A DNA stretch of 64,000 nt from Nageia nagi (lineage: Eukaryota > Pinophyta): positions 162,130,001 through 162,194,000 of the forward strand of contig JBITNC010000001.1 of NCBI GenBank assembly GCA_050084985.1, written 5' to 3'. Positions 1 to 11,609 of this stretch are shown piece after piece. How positions within the stretch are numbered: the stretch's first letter is position 1; every line of letters starts with the position of its first letter. The notes under the pieces are model-generated. The model was not told where the DNA came from, ran no database searches, and saw only the letters and a list, made by a program, of their open reading frames with translations. The position numbers and the translations under genes were made by a program.

Positions 1-1364
1 TAAAGTGATTGAATTTAGAAGAGATACTTTGAAGAATGATGAACACCATAAACTTATCATTGATCCAATTGCATACTCACCCCACAAGTTAGGTCTTAAG
101 ATCAATGATCTTGTAAGTATGTTGAATTCATGAATCAAATTAATCAACTATGTTGAGTCTATACAAATCAATTAGACATACATATTGAGATTTGTAAAAA
201 TTAATCAACTATACATGTTGCATTTTTACTAAAGATAATCAACCCTATATGTTGAATTTTGACTAAAGATAATCAACCATACATATTGAATTAATCAAAC
301 ATAATTAATAAGTCATGCTTAAATTGTTTAACCAATTTTACATATGAAAAAGGTTTACAATCAAATCAAATGATATATCCCTTACATTAAACATATTATC
401 ATAACCAAATAACATTTTAGAAAGGGTAGAGTTGAGGTTTTTTTCTTGTTTAATATTAGGCCTTCTTCTAGATGCCCTCATGCAACACTTGATAATTAAA
501 TCCAACCCATGATGGATCCCAAGTCCTACTAATCCTCAACCAATTCCCTTTGATCAGCAATATACTCTCATAAGGATGAGTATTAGCTATTTATTAAGGG
601 TGTAACATATATTGGATTGGATAAATTATTATCTTAATTAGGTTTTAGGTTTTCCTCTAAGGTTATTAGGATAATCTTTGAATGGACATGCATATATGTG
701 ATATCCCTATACACATGATTTTAAACCTATATGAAGTTATATCCAAATTAATAGAGGACTCAAGAGTAATTAATAATATAAATTTCATACCATTTGGATC
801 ATTAGATTTAAGGCTCCATTCTTCCTTGTCCTCCCATTGTGTCTCTCCAAATAAGTCATATTACAATAATATGCAAATGTGTTCATTTTATGGGATTTAA
901 TTTTAATTTTTATGCTTTGTTTGTAAAAAAATAAAAGAAAAATGCTTAACATAATGTAAATTATTTAAAATGATACATCATCCAAAAATAAAACCTAAGA
1001 GTCCAATGGGTTTTGTTACCAACCCTAAAAGAACCTCTTTATAAAAAGAAATTCATAAGTTCACTATTTTTAAGTAATAATAAAAAAGAGTCCACCTTAT
1101 TTTACTTAAAAATTGAACTTATCAAAACAAGTTCTTTCTAACATTAAGGGAAAGAAAATATTGCCTTCTCTATTATAATATTTTCCCCTCATTTTAAAGT
1201 AATAACTTGCTTTCAAAAAATCACCCCTGTATCATTTGAACTTAAAAATAGTTCCTCCTCTTTTACCATAGCAAAAATGAATCATCTCCTTTGTAATTTT
1301 ACCTTAGAGGAAAAAAATTTACCAAAGGAGAAAAAAATCTATATTTAAAAATTGCTTCTAAAAT
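1..1364. other. Unassigned AT-rich DNA left of element B
   Basis: No recognisable gene, RNA or repeat boundary is visible. The last 400 bases alternate A-rich and T-rich runs with short C runs, in the style of the copia leader that resumes at 27504. Because B inserted with a clean 5-bp target duplication, this stretch was joined to 27504 before B arrived. It may therefore be the continuation of copia element D2. That is inference; no copia protein segment was found here. The 72-codon open frame at 682-900 has no family features. Confidence 0.5.
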
Positions 1365-1369
1365 TTTCT

Positions 1370-1924
1370 TATTGACATCGAAAAATAATACTTTTTGAAT
1401 AGATATATTTTATTGTATTGACATGCTTTGATTCATTATTTGATTTACTCCTAATATATTATTATGCAAAATCAACTATTAAAATGTAAAAATTAAAGCA
1501 AACATGACTAAAACACAAAATAAGAGCAAAAGTAGGTATTTAGCCACTTTAACTTAAGTTGTCCAAAGAGATTACATTGCTAGGGTTTTGAGACTAGGGT
1601 TTGAAAGATCAAGGATTTACTCATAATTCTCCATCAAATCTCTTAAATATTAGTTCCACACACATAAGGTAACATTACTATGGTGATTTTATGGTTGTAT
1701 TGAGTTATTAATGCATATATTTGGTGTATTCAAGGTTTTTGTAAGGATTTGAAGATAACACAAGAATGGAAGAGCTTTAAAAAATCTAAATTTGTATCCT
1801 CCATTAAAATTATATGCATGTAGTATTTTATTAGGATATAACTTAGTTTGTATTTTCACCATTGAAATCATAATTTGAACTCATAATAGCATAAATACAT
1901 GTTGTAAATATCCATTATATCTCA
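1370..1924 (+). repeat. Element B 5' LTR, left half
   Basis: This stretch is collinear with 26439-27000 of the 3' LTR. Shared landmarks include tagccactttaacttaagtt, the gggttttgaga block and the block ending ccattagatctca. It stops at tctca (1920-1924), exactly where the LTR of element A begins. The remaining half resumes at 9262. The left edge is preceded by the target duplication tttct. Confidence 0.9.
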
Positions 1925-2859
1925 TGTAATGACCCACCTAATTGCACTGTTAATACTCGAGTACTATTAAGGTCCTAATGAGATTCATTTTAAATTAAGC
2001 TATGTGATGCTAAATTTTGAATAGTGATATGCTTTAATTATGTCAATTTTATGCTATTTTTGAGATGTTTTGACACAAGTTATAGTTTAAACTAATATGG
2101 AAGGTGTGGAAAAGACCCAAGGAACAAAGGGTGAATTGGTAACATAAATGAAAGGGTAAGAGTGAGGAAATAATTGACATTGGTTTGTTGATAAACTCTA
2201 ATGACCATCATAGATCATGTAGTTACATAGTGGAATTTTTAGTCATAATTATCAATTTTTATGATGAATGTGTATTTATGGATGTGTATAGATTAACAAT
2301 TATCTTGCAGATTAAGGCAACCATCGCAAGTAAGATGTGTGGTTAATTTCTTATTTTGAATTTTCATAACTTAAATCCAAAAAGAGAGGGAAGAAATAAT
2401 CCCTTTCTTGGAATTATAATTTTTACTTAGTGTTGTTAGTAAATTAAAATGAAAATTAAAATAAGAAAGGTTAGAAAGAACTAAGGTCACCTTGTGATGT
2501 TACAAAAATTTAATGGTTGATAAAAATAATTGAGTAATGACCTTATTTTTTTTCTTATGTTATGCATGGAAAATATTTAGTACTAATTTGTCAGTTAATA
2601 AAAAAGGTTCCAAGATATTAAATGCCATTACAATTATCAATAAATTTTATCAAAACTACCCTAAACATTATTGAAAGGATGAAGAAATGTTCATTTGGAC
2701 ACACTTGAATCTTCTTAACTATAAATAGAAGGGTGAAACATTAGAAAAAATATCTATCTATCTTCTATTATTTCATTATTGTTATTCTCAAGCTTGGGTG
2801 TAGTGTTATGTGAAGAAAAAAAGTCTCTTCCTTTCTAAGATTAGATGTATTTTTTTGTA
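1925..2859 (+). repeat. Element A 5' LTR, truncated at its 3' side
   Basis: It aligns along its whole length with 4929-5861, for example the block with ctcgagtacta and the TATA region, and then stops matching. At 2860 the sequence continues directly as RT coding sequence, whereas the 3' LTR continues for another 3.4 kb. The simplest reading is that one deletion removed the rest of this LTR, the primer site, gag, protease and most of RT. Confidence 0.8.
2719..2728 (+). promoter_or_regulatory. TATA box in element A 5' LTR
   Basis: The sequence ctataaatag lies about 795 bases into the LTR, followed by a pyrimidine-rich stretch where transcription would start. The equivalent site in the 3' LTR is ctataaataa at 5725-5734. 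Calling it a promoter is inference from position and motif. Confidence 0.6.
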
Positions 2860-3420
2860 AACATAACTAAGGTAAGGAGTTTTATAGGATTATTTGGGTA
2901 CTATCAAAGGTTTGTCAAAGATTTCTCAATGATAGCCAACGCCATCACTAGTATTCAAAAGAAAAATAATGTGTTCAAATGGATAGAAAATCATGAAAAA
3001 GCTTTCATAACTTTGAAAGAAAGGCTTAATATAGCACCAGTCTTCACTATCCCTGATCCACACTATGATTTTATAGTATGAACATATTCTTCACTAGAAG
3101 TTTTGGGTGGTGTGTTATTCCAAAATGAAAATCCATTAGCATATGAATCTAGAAAATTGAAGACACACGAGTTGAATTATGCAACTCATGGTTTTGAGAT
3201 GACATCAGTTATCCATGTATTTAGAATGTGGATGCACTATCTTCTAGGAAATCTTTTAAACTTGAAATAGAACACCAAAGTTTGAAGTACCTTTTCACTC
3301 AGCTGGATCTAAATGCCAAGAAAAGATAATGGTTGGAATTCCTAGCTAAATATGAATTTGGCATTGAATACATCAAAGGAAAGGAAAATAAAGTGGTAGA
3401 TGCTCTAAGTCATAGAATAC
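2860..3420 (+). pseudogene. Element A RT C-terminus and RNase H (remnant)
   Basis: The frame at 2845-3081 encodes the RT-connection segment typical of gypsy elements (RSFIGLFGYYQRFVKDFS, then a FKWIENHEKAFITLKERL-type motif). Its apparent start codon lies in the LTR and is fortuitous. RNase H follows at about 3080-3330, with a GGVLFQN motif and a YESRKLKTHELNYATHGFEM-like stretch, broken by stop codons. The connection to integrase (YIKGKENKVVDALSHR) begins at about 3370. RT proper, including the YxDD active site, is missing. Confidence 0.85.
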
Positions 3421-4680
3421 ATGTAAATTCCATGATAAGAAGTCAATTTGACTTACTTTATCAAGTGAAAGTTTTACAACAAGGAGATCTATATTGTAGA
3501 CCCATCCAAGAATTGATAAGAAAAGGTACTCCATCATCTCAAGAGTTTATTGAAAAAGATGGAATTTTGTATTTTAAATACATATTAGTCATCCTAGAGA
3601 AGGAAAATATAAGAAATTTATTCATGCAAGAAGCTCATCATCCACCATATGCAGCAGATCTAGGAGGTACAAAGTTGAGAGAAGACTTGAAACAAAGATT
3701 TTACTACAATGGAATGAAAAAGGATATAGAAAAATTTGTGATAATATGCCTCACATGTTAGAAATTTAAAGAAAAAAATCAACATCCAGGTGGATTTCTA
3801 TATCCACATGATGTTCTTACATAGAAATGGAAAGTGATTTCGATGGATTTTATTATCGATTTGCCAAAAACTAAATTTCATCATGACTCAATCTTGGTAG
3901 GATTGACATGTTGACCAAGGTGGCACATTTTATACCTAGTAACACCATTGATGATGCTCCTATAGTAGCAAATAAATTTTCTCATGAAATCTTTAAATTG
4001 CATGGATTTCCTAAGATGATCAACTCAAATAGAGATTCTAAGTTCACTTTTGTATTTTGAAAATCATTGCATAAGGCATTGGAAACAAAATTAAATATGA
4101 GTTTAACTTATCATCATAAGACAAAAAGTGTAGACTAAACAAGTGAATAGAGTCCTTAAGGACATGCTCAGAATGTATTGTATGGAGCAAAAGACTAAAT
4201 GGAAGGATTACCTCTACTTAGTAGAATTTTCTTATAATAATGGTTATCATTCATCCTTGGTAATGGCTCCTTTTGAGGGTATTTATGGAAGGATATGCAT
4301 GAATCATTTATATTTAAATAATAGAGAGGATCAGGTGATGATCCATCCTAAAATGTTAAAGTAAATGGAGGAATAACTAAAGTCTATTCTACACAAGTTG
4401 AAGGAAGATGCCGATTGATAAAAGAGTTATGCCAATCTCAAGAGAAATACTTGAGAATTTTTAATGGGTGAAAATTTATTGTTATGAGTTTGACCCATGA
4501 AAAGTGCCATAAAGTCAACTAAATTGGATCCTTGATTTTTTGGCCCTTTTAAGATAGTTGAAAAGAAGAGTCCAATTTTTAACAGCAAGTTTGTCAAAAA
4601 TGCATGATATCTTTCATGTCTCTCCATTGAGAAAGTATGTTGCTAACCCCTATCATGTGTTGGATTTGTTTATTTATAGA
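3421..4680 (+). pseudogene. Element A integrase (remnant)
   Basis: The zinc-binding region is at about 3600-3760: EAHHPPYAADLGGTKL leads to a CLTC pair, with one zinc-ligand histidine apparently lost. The core starts near 3830 with SMDFIIDLPKT, which keeps the first catalytic Asp. The second Asp reads Asn (NSNRDSKFT, about 4020), and the catalytic Glu position before VNRVLKDMLRMY (4143) reads Lys. The segment at 4143-4364 keeps LVEFSYNNGYHSS, characteristic of chromovirus integrase. The C-terminal part to 4680 survives only in broken frames. Confidence 0.85.
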
Positions 4681-4840
4681 TGTCAGACCCTTAGGATGTT
4701 GAAATTCTCCCTATTAGAATTCTAGCTTTTAGAACTAAGAAATTGAGAGATTAATGAGTGCCTAGTACAATGGGATAATTATTCTAAATCATCTTTCACC
4801 TGGAAAGTTGAATCCACCATAAGATGATAATTTTCTTATT
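4681..4840 (+). pseudogene. Element A chromodomain remnant
   Basis: One frame reads DVEILPIRILAFRTKKLRD. After a frameshift, another reads VQWDNYSKSSFTWKVES, which matches the core of the plant chromovirus chromodomain (aromatic and acidic residues followed by TW-E). The domain fused to the integrase end steers integration to marked chromatin in related elements. It is short and frameshifted here, so identification rests on two adjacent motifs in the expected place and order. Confidence 0.7.
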
Positions 4841-4910
4841 TATTTGGTTGATTATGTGAAACATTATCAAAATATTATGATTATATTTAATAACACAAGG
4901 GACTATGTTC

Positions 4911-4928
4911 CTTTTAAGGGGGGTAGGA
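4911..4928 (+). other. Element A polypurine tract
   Basis: A purine-rich run (aaggggggtagga) ends exactly one base before the TGTAA of the 3' LTR. This is where plus-strand priming occurs in LTR retrotransposons. Confidence 0.75.
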
Positions 4929-7900
4929 TGTAACAATCCACCCAATTGCACTATTAATACTCGAGTACTATCAAGTTCTTAATGAGATTCAATTTGAATT
5001 AAGCTATGTGATGATGAGTTTTGAATAGTGATATGATTTAATTATGTTGATTTGATGCTGGTTTCGAAATATTTTGACCTAGATCACATGTTAAATCAAG
5101 ATGGAAAGTGTGAAAAAAACCCAAGGAAATAAAAATGAATTGGTGATAAAAATAGAAGGAAAAGAGTGAAGAAATGATTGGTGTTGGTTTGTTGATAAGC
5201 CCTAGTGACCATAGTGAATCATGTAGTTGTATGGTAGAATAATTAGTCATGATTATTGATTTTCATGATGAATATATGTTTATGGATGTGTGTGGATTAA
5301 CAATTATCCTATTGATTGAGGTGCAATCATAGATAAGATGTGTGGTTGATTTCTTATTGTGAATTTTTATAATTTAAATTCAAAAAGGGAGGGTAAGGAA
5401 TATTCTTTTTCTTGAAATTCAAATTTTTACTTAAATTTGTTAGTAAATTAAAGTGAAAATTAAAACAAGAAAAGTTAGAAAGGACTAAGGTCACCTTATG
5501 ATGTTACAAAATATTTAATAGTTGATGAAAATAATTGAGTAATGACTATACTTTGTTTTCTTGTGTTAGGTATCAACAATAGTTGGCACTAATTTTTTAG
5601 TTAATAAAAAAGGTTTCAAGATATTAAATGCTATTACAATCATCAATAATTTTAATCAAATCTACCCCAAACATTATTGAAAAGATAAAGAGATGTTTAT
5701 TTGGACACACTTGAATCTTCTTGGCTATAAATAAAAGGGTGGAACATTAGGAAAAACACCTATCTATCTCCTATTATTTCATTCTTATTATTCTCAAGCT
5801 TGGATGTAGAGTTATGTGAAGAAAAGAAGTCTCTCTCCAAGATCAAGTGCATTCTTTTGCATTTTTAAAATGCCTAGTTAAAATAGTCTTATTTTGATGT
5901 TATTTAATGAGTTGTATGAAAGGACTTTGTTAAAGGCTCATGGAATTAATTGTTGATAGAGGTATTATACTATTTGAAGGGACAAATTGATTATATTTTT
6001 GACATAATGCATGTGAAGGTTGGAATATTTTCTCTTACTTTAAAAGTAAAGGAGTGAAATCTTAATAATTTTCTTTACTTTTCCCTTTCATTTAAATTGA
6101 TGGGAAGTCCAAGTACAAATTGAGTCTAGTCAATTAATTCTATTTCTTTACCTTGCTTTGGTTTTACTCCCTACTATGTATTCTCCCACAAAGGCACACT
6201 TGGAAACTTCCAAAAAAGGTTTTAAAATTTAGTTTTGAATTTGTGTAATGCGTGCATCTTGGGATATTCCTTTTATGCATATTCTATCATCATTACAGAC
6301 CATGAAGCTGTAGGAGATTATGAGTGTGGTCTTAATTTTGAACATCACTCCTCTTTATTAATGCTCACTCTATATGTGTTCTACCATCATTGAATTCCTA
6401 AAACTTCTTTCAATTTTTCCTGTTGTCAATACAATTTCCAAGCTTTATGTACATGCAGAAACTATGTTGAAAGAAGCTTTAGAGTTTGGACTTCATATTG
6501 AACATTGTGTATTCTAATTCATTTTGTGTGCCTATTGTCAAAAACTTTCAAACTTTAGATCTTATAGATTAGGAATTCATTATCACAATATTCATCGAGA
6601 GCATACTTTAACTACTCTTTGATGGACTTAGTGGCATGCAAAATTATTATGAAGGTTGTAGAGTTTTGCTTCCAATCTGATAGTAATATGTGTTTAAAAC
6701 AAATGCTTTGTATTCACCTTCATCCTTTCCTCTACATGTATAATCTTATTAGAAGCTCCAAGAAGTATGTAAAACCCTTCTTATTTCTCTACATTTTCTA
6801 TTTACAGCTGTGCATGAGAAAAACTACATGAAAATCCCTTTTAGCTGTGTTACGTAGATAATGTATTTGTTTCTATCCTCGACGAGCTCACTAGGCTTGC
6901 AAACATTATGTATGAAGTGGAACTCCTACATCCTTTTTTGGAAAACCTTTTAAGCACACTTTGTTTGACATCTACCAAGCATTTACATACCTCATCCATG
7001 GTTCAATTTGATATGCTATCTCTTACAAAACTAATTAGGCTATTTTTGTATATATTGTATGTTTTATTTATTTAATTCAACATTATACATATAATGGTAA
7101 AGAATATGATTCATCATTTCTTAAACATTTTTGGAGAAGAAGTTTAAATAAGATTAATTGAAGAGCGAATAAGTATTTATGAAAATAAATAGGGAATATG
7201 CATCATTAATCATAAAAAAAATCACATTGGAATATATAATATAGAGTAATAATGATATTATTTGAGAATGGTTTTTGATTACATTTTAAATGTGACCAAG
7301 GATGAGAGGATTTAAAAACCTCTTGAGGTTCGTAATAATAGTTTGCATGATAAATTTATTTTACATTATGGTCATAAGTAAAAGAGGGTTGTCTTGATCC
7401 TCAAACTCTATACCATTCCTAGAACTTGACCCAATTATACATTGATCCTTGGGTAGAAGCTTGATAAAATATGATGAAGACTCAACAAAAATGTATTGAA
7501 TAATAATGGAGGTGTTTCTATAACAAGGCAAAGACGTATTAAATTTGCTTTATTATGACTTGTAAATAGGAGCTATTTATGCTTTAATGAATTTATGCTC
7601 TTATTTGTATCCTAAGGTCATTTGTAAATGTTATTATTTCCATTGTATTAACTTGTGTTTGTAATATTTAATGAAAGGTAGTTTCATGAAGTTTTAATAA
7701 TGAATGGATGTTTTTATGAGATTCTTTAGTTAATAATTAGATGTATCTTATTGATTCAATGTCTTTTATTTCTCTTACTTTGTCTAAAACATTTATGGAT
7801 GAATGTTGTAATTAAATAGAGTTATACAATACTATCAAGTTTTCATGGCATCTAATATGAAATAAATATAGTATGTAACTATAAAATGAACATTTGATCT

Positions 7901-9261
7901 AGTAGAAATTGAAAAATATTATTGACCAAGTGTGTTTACAAAGATCTCTAAATTTAGGAGATTAATAAGGTCATTAACACTAATAAACCCCAACGAATTG
8001 AAAAAAATCCCAACTTAGAATTATGGTTCCAAATTGAGGTTTGGAATAAATTATGAAATGTTAGAAATCTTTGAGATCAAAATGGGAATGAATGGGATCA
8101 ATTGGGAACTCATGGGATAGTTTGAAATCCTATGAGAACACTTGAAAATACTTGGATAGTCAAACAAGGAAATAGGATTAACATGAATTGAAGACTAAAA
8201 GGAAAAATTCTAAGTAATCAATTCAACCAGAAAGAAACTTTTGTATGGATTTGGTACTGAAGATGGAATGGAATATTTGATGGTTGAACCTTCCCAACTA
8301 AACAATGTTCCAAAAGAATATTCCTTGAAGTATAGACCACTTTGTGTCACACTCCCTTTATAGCAATAGCTAACATTAGTGTCATCTCAAGGCATGTTAT
8401 CAAATAATAGAATGAGAGCTTTTATAAAGTAATTAATTATGGAGTATCATGTGTATGGGATATTTATAAATATACAGAACTCTTGTGATTTCCTAAATAA
8501 GTTGTTTGAGTCTTCCTATATACGATATGGTATCATTAAGTCATGGTTGGTTTTTCTTTTATAATTTTGTTAAAATTAATTAGACTTACAAACCACTAAA
8601 GCATATTGTTTCAATACCCATGGCTCCCTAAGTTATGGGCATAGGGATGTCAGATTCCATGATGAGCCTAACTAATAGATATGGCAGGCTAATGTCTCAT
8701 ATCTTTAATAGGGTATCAAATGAGGATAACAATTGATAAAACTATGGTTACCAGGTGAAGGTAATTTAATAGTCATACTAGTTATAGTTAAGCACATAGG
8801 AGTATGATGACTATTACATAGGCAATGAATTTTATACTCATAAGAAAGTTTGCCTAAGATAAACTATTTGATTTTGTGAGTCAGAGGGTTATCATTGGGT
8901 GAGGATGTGTAACTGAGTGGATGTACGTTATCTTAAGTGATATGGGTCTCAAGTAGGAACTAATACATCATGTCCAAAATGTCTATTGCATAATTCATGA
9001 AGTGGAAATGGTGGGGTCAAAATTAAGGCATTTCAACTAGATAAGCATTATGAAGTGAACACCAGAATAGATTTGATTAGGGTTGGATAATCTGGACTTT
9101 GTCCAATCTTATCATGTGGGTGCTGATTAGCTAGAAACATTAACAAGCTCATATGGATTGTCTAAATCCATTCCTAGATCTTTTAAGTATTTAAAATAAA
9201 TAAAAAATATTAGATCTAAAATTTAGAGTTTTGGATGTATAGAAGAAGTGGATGCATTACA
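4929..9261 (+). repeat. Element A 3' LTR, apparently 4.3 kb long
   Basis: It begins TGTAACAATCC after the purine tract. The first 933 bases (to 5861) match the truncated 5' LTR. No end with a target duplication exists at 5861. The next junction with split LTR B sequence is at 9261/9262, where the sequence ends TTACA and tctca follows. TGTAA and TTACA are inverted complements, as expected of LTR ends. The extent from 5862 to 9261 is therefore inferred from boundary evidence, because the 5' copy lacks it. No coding region is visible in this part. A TATA box lies at 5725-5734. Confidence 0.65.
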
Positions 9262-9784
9262 TCTCATGGGTATCCTTTGATCACATTGATCTAAGGATTT
9301 ATAAAGATCTCTTTATTTTAAAGCATTTAAGGTTTTTAAGGGTTTCATGCATTAGATCTCATTTTTGACCACCTAAACATGTAAAGAGAATCTTAATTAT
9401 TCAAATCCACCATAGAAATTATTCAGATATCATATAGACATAATCATTTATACAAATAGATATATTTATTTTGTTTGTTCGCATTAATTTGGGGATCAAC
9501 TAGGGGTTTTACATGCTATTAGGAGTGAAGAGACTCACTCCATGATCATTTAGATGCCTCAAAGGGCCTAAATTGGAGGTCTTCCTACCCATGTTAGATT
9601 CATTTAGGTTTTATTTATATTCTTGCAAAATTTTGGCTCATTATTCATATATTTGACCATACCTTTATCAAGTTTTCTGCCTAATACTTATTAAGAAAAG
9701 CATAGTTATGTAATTTGAGGTTTGTGTATGAATATAACTTATGTATGAATGATATTACACATATAGTAAATTTTTTGACCTACA
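9262..9784 (+). repeat. Element B 5' LTR, right half
   Basis: It starts with the second tctca copy and is collinear with 26994-27498: gggtatcc and gatcacattgat, then aaagcatttaa, then ttgaccacctaaacatg, ending gacctaca where the 3' LTR has gacctgca. Together with 1370-1924 it rebuilds an LTR of about 1.07 kb. Confidence 0.9.
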
Positions 9785-9789
9785 TTAAA

Positions 9790-9806
9790 TGGTGAACCTG
9801 ATGTGA
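9790..9806 (+). other. Element B primer binding site (candidate)
   Basis: The sequence tggtgaacctgatgtga begins five bases after the LTR end, where minus-strand priming by a tRNA 3' end is expected, and it starts TGG as such sites do. I cannot assign the tRNA species by eye. Confidence 0.55.
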
Positions 9807-11600
9807 ATCAATAAGAGCCTTCAAATTTGGTATTTTCCTCACCTTTTCCTTGATTTTTCAAATTTTGATAGTATTTTGAGTTTCTTGATTTTCTTATTTT
9901 TCACTAGCCTAAGTAGAAAAAACATGTAAATCCCATGGAATTTATGATAAATTTTGAGCAAGATTTTTAAAGGATATAGTCTAAGGAAAGGGGTGGATTA
10001 GATATGAGTATTGGAACTTTGATCCATCAGATTTAGCCTAGTTGCAGTCCAATTCACACCTAGGAATAGTTGCATCATGCCTAGAAATAGAGATAGAAAG
10101 TTACATATAGGTTTCAAAGCCCAAAACACTCTTAATGATAGGCATATCATGCCCCAACCTAGGCAAATTGCACCTAGCATACCATTTTCTAGGTGCATTG
10201 CACCAAAGACTAGGTATACTACAACTAAGTCCCAAAGCTCTAGGAACATTATGCCTAAACCTTAGGCACATCATGCCCCAAAAATAGTGCATTTTGAGAT
10301 GTAGATTCATTCCTAGGCACATTGCACCCCTAAATAGAGGTACAATTTGATCAAAAAGGTTATATACTAGATGCGATTTAGATCACACCTACAAATAGAG
10401 AGCAATTTTTCTCATAAAAATCTCAATCGAGACATAGTTCATATTGAACCTAGGACTAGTGTGTCTCATATTTTTAATTTTTGGTTAAAAATGCTTATTA
10501 TGTATAAGTTTTTTTCACTTATAATAGCCAAATGTAGTTATTTAAAGGCTTAGAGGATGTGTTTACACTTGTGATAGAGTGTGCATCCATTGTTGCTTTC
10601 ATTTTTTGCAAGTTTGCCTTGGTGATTGGCTTAGTTTGTTGAAATATCTCTCATTTGGTAGGGATTTTAACCTATTTAGCTTTACATTTGGAGAAGGAGG
10701 GAACATTTGAGCTTGGGTAAAACTTTGAATTTATTTTTGTACCTATTTCATATTGTTTCATTGCTTGGTGCATCCTAGGCTTACTTTGATTTTTGTATTG
10801 TGTAGTAGTAAAATTACATCTCTCCTTGGTGGTATTGGTGCATACACAAAAAAGCTAATTTGGATTTAAAAATTGTGTCTTGTATCAAGGTTTTTCTTAC
10901 TTATGATAAACTTGCTTGTTCTTTGTTGAGTGCATCAAAAATTATTGTTTCACTTCATTTCATTTGAAAAGTAAAAAGTTATCAAAAAGAGTATACTTGG
11001 GAAGGGATTGCAAATATTTTTGAGGGAGTATTGAGCATTTCATATTAATTACATCTCATATTTGATTTATTAAATTAAATTCCTTCATAATCATAGGGAA
11101 TTACTATGGAACATGAACTTGATTACCATAATCTAACCCATAATTATAGATGAAAACTAAAGTGGGATCCCCCCCTCCATTTGGGATAGCTTCCTATGGA
11201 GGGTATGAGAAAACCCTTGCAAAATAATCTACACCCCTAGAAGATTTCTACTTTACCTTGATAAATGCTTTAATAGAATCATTGGATATAGGAAAACATA
11301 AAAAAGGTTATGTTGGTAAGAACAAGTGCATTATAAAGCTACTAAAATTAAAAATATAAAGAGTCAAATTGAACCAAGAAAAAATTAGAATAAGTAATAA
11401 AAAAAATTGCTATCTATAATAATTATGATATTCATATAGATTTTGCATCATCATCCTAAATGTTTGTTTAAATTTGCATCAAATTAAATAATAATAATCT
11501 TTGAAAATATCATAAGAATTATGTTTTATGTTTATTTAATTATTATTTTGTACTTTCACTTTAGTTATACTCATAGTTTTTAAATTTTTCACATTGTAGT
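9807..11600 (+). other. Element B leader, non-coding, with a short-repeat cluster
   Basis: No protein family is visible. The stretch 10020-10345 contains repeated, partly inverted variants of a motif like ctaggcacattgcacc or ctaggcatatcatgcccc. It explains the short overlapping open frames there on both strands. Long leaders before gag are usual in Tat/Ogre elements. Confidence 0.6.
10020..10345. repeat. Imperfect short-motif repeat cluster
   Basis: Variants of cctagg plus catcatgcc or cattgcacc recur at irregular spacing (near 10060, 10078, 10140, 10160, 10190, 10210, 10245, 10265 and 10310). Some copies are near inverted complements of others (cctaggca against tgcctagg), so stem formation is possible. 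Reading is by eye. Confidence 0.5.
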
Positions 11601-11609
11601 TTTGTGAAA

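Larger units (their letters stand above)
1925..9261 (+). mobile_element. Element A: chromovirus (Ty3/gypsy, Tekay/Del-like), internally deleted, inserted in B's 5' LTR
   Basis: The insertion is flanked by tctca (1920-1924 and 9262-9266) and splits an LTR whose undivided copy lies at 26439-27498. It starts TGTAA and ends TTACA, a perfect 5-bp terminal inversion. Inside, in order, are the end of RT, RNase H, integrase and a chromodomain remnant, then a purine tract and a second LTR. Gag, protease, the primer site and most of RT are absent: the first LTR runs straight into RT coding sequence. The chromodomain, the TGTAA LTR start and the purine tract fit the Tekay/Del branch of chromoviruses; the branch assignment is inference. 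Confidence 0.85.

Noticed and set aside
2845-2859. ATG at 2845 as a genuine start for the RT frame of element A
   Set aside because: The ATG lies inside the LTR remnant. The frame simply stays open backwards across the deletion junction.
4929-5861. Element A LTR taken as 0.93 kb ending at 5861
   Set aside because: No target duplication follows 5861 (ttttt against tctca), while 9261 gives both a TG/CA pair and the matching duplication. Kept as an alternative in the findings.
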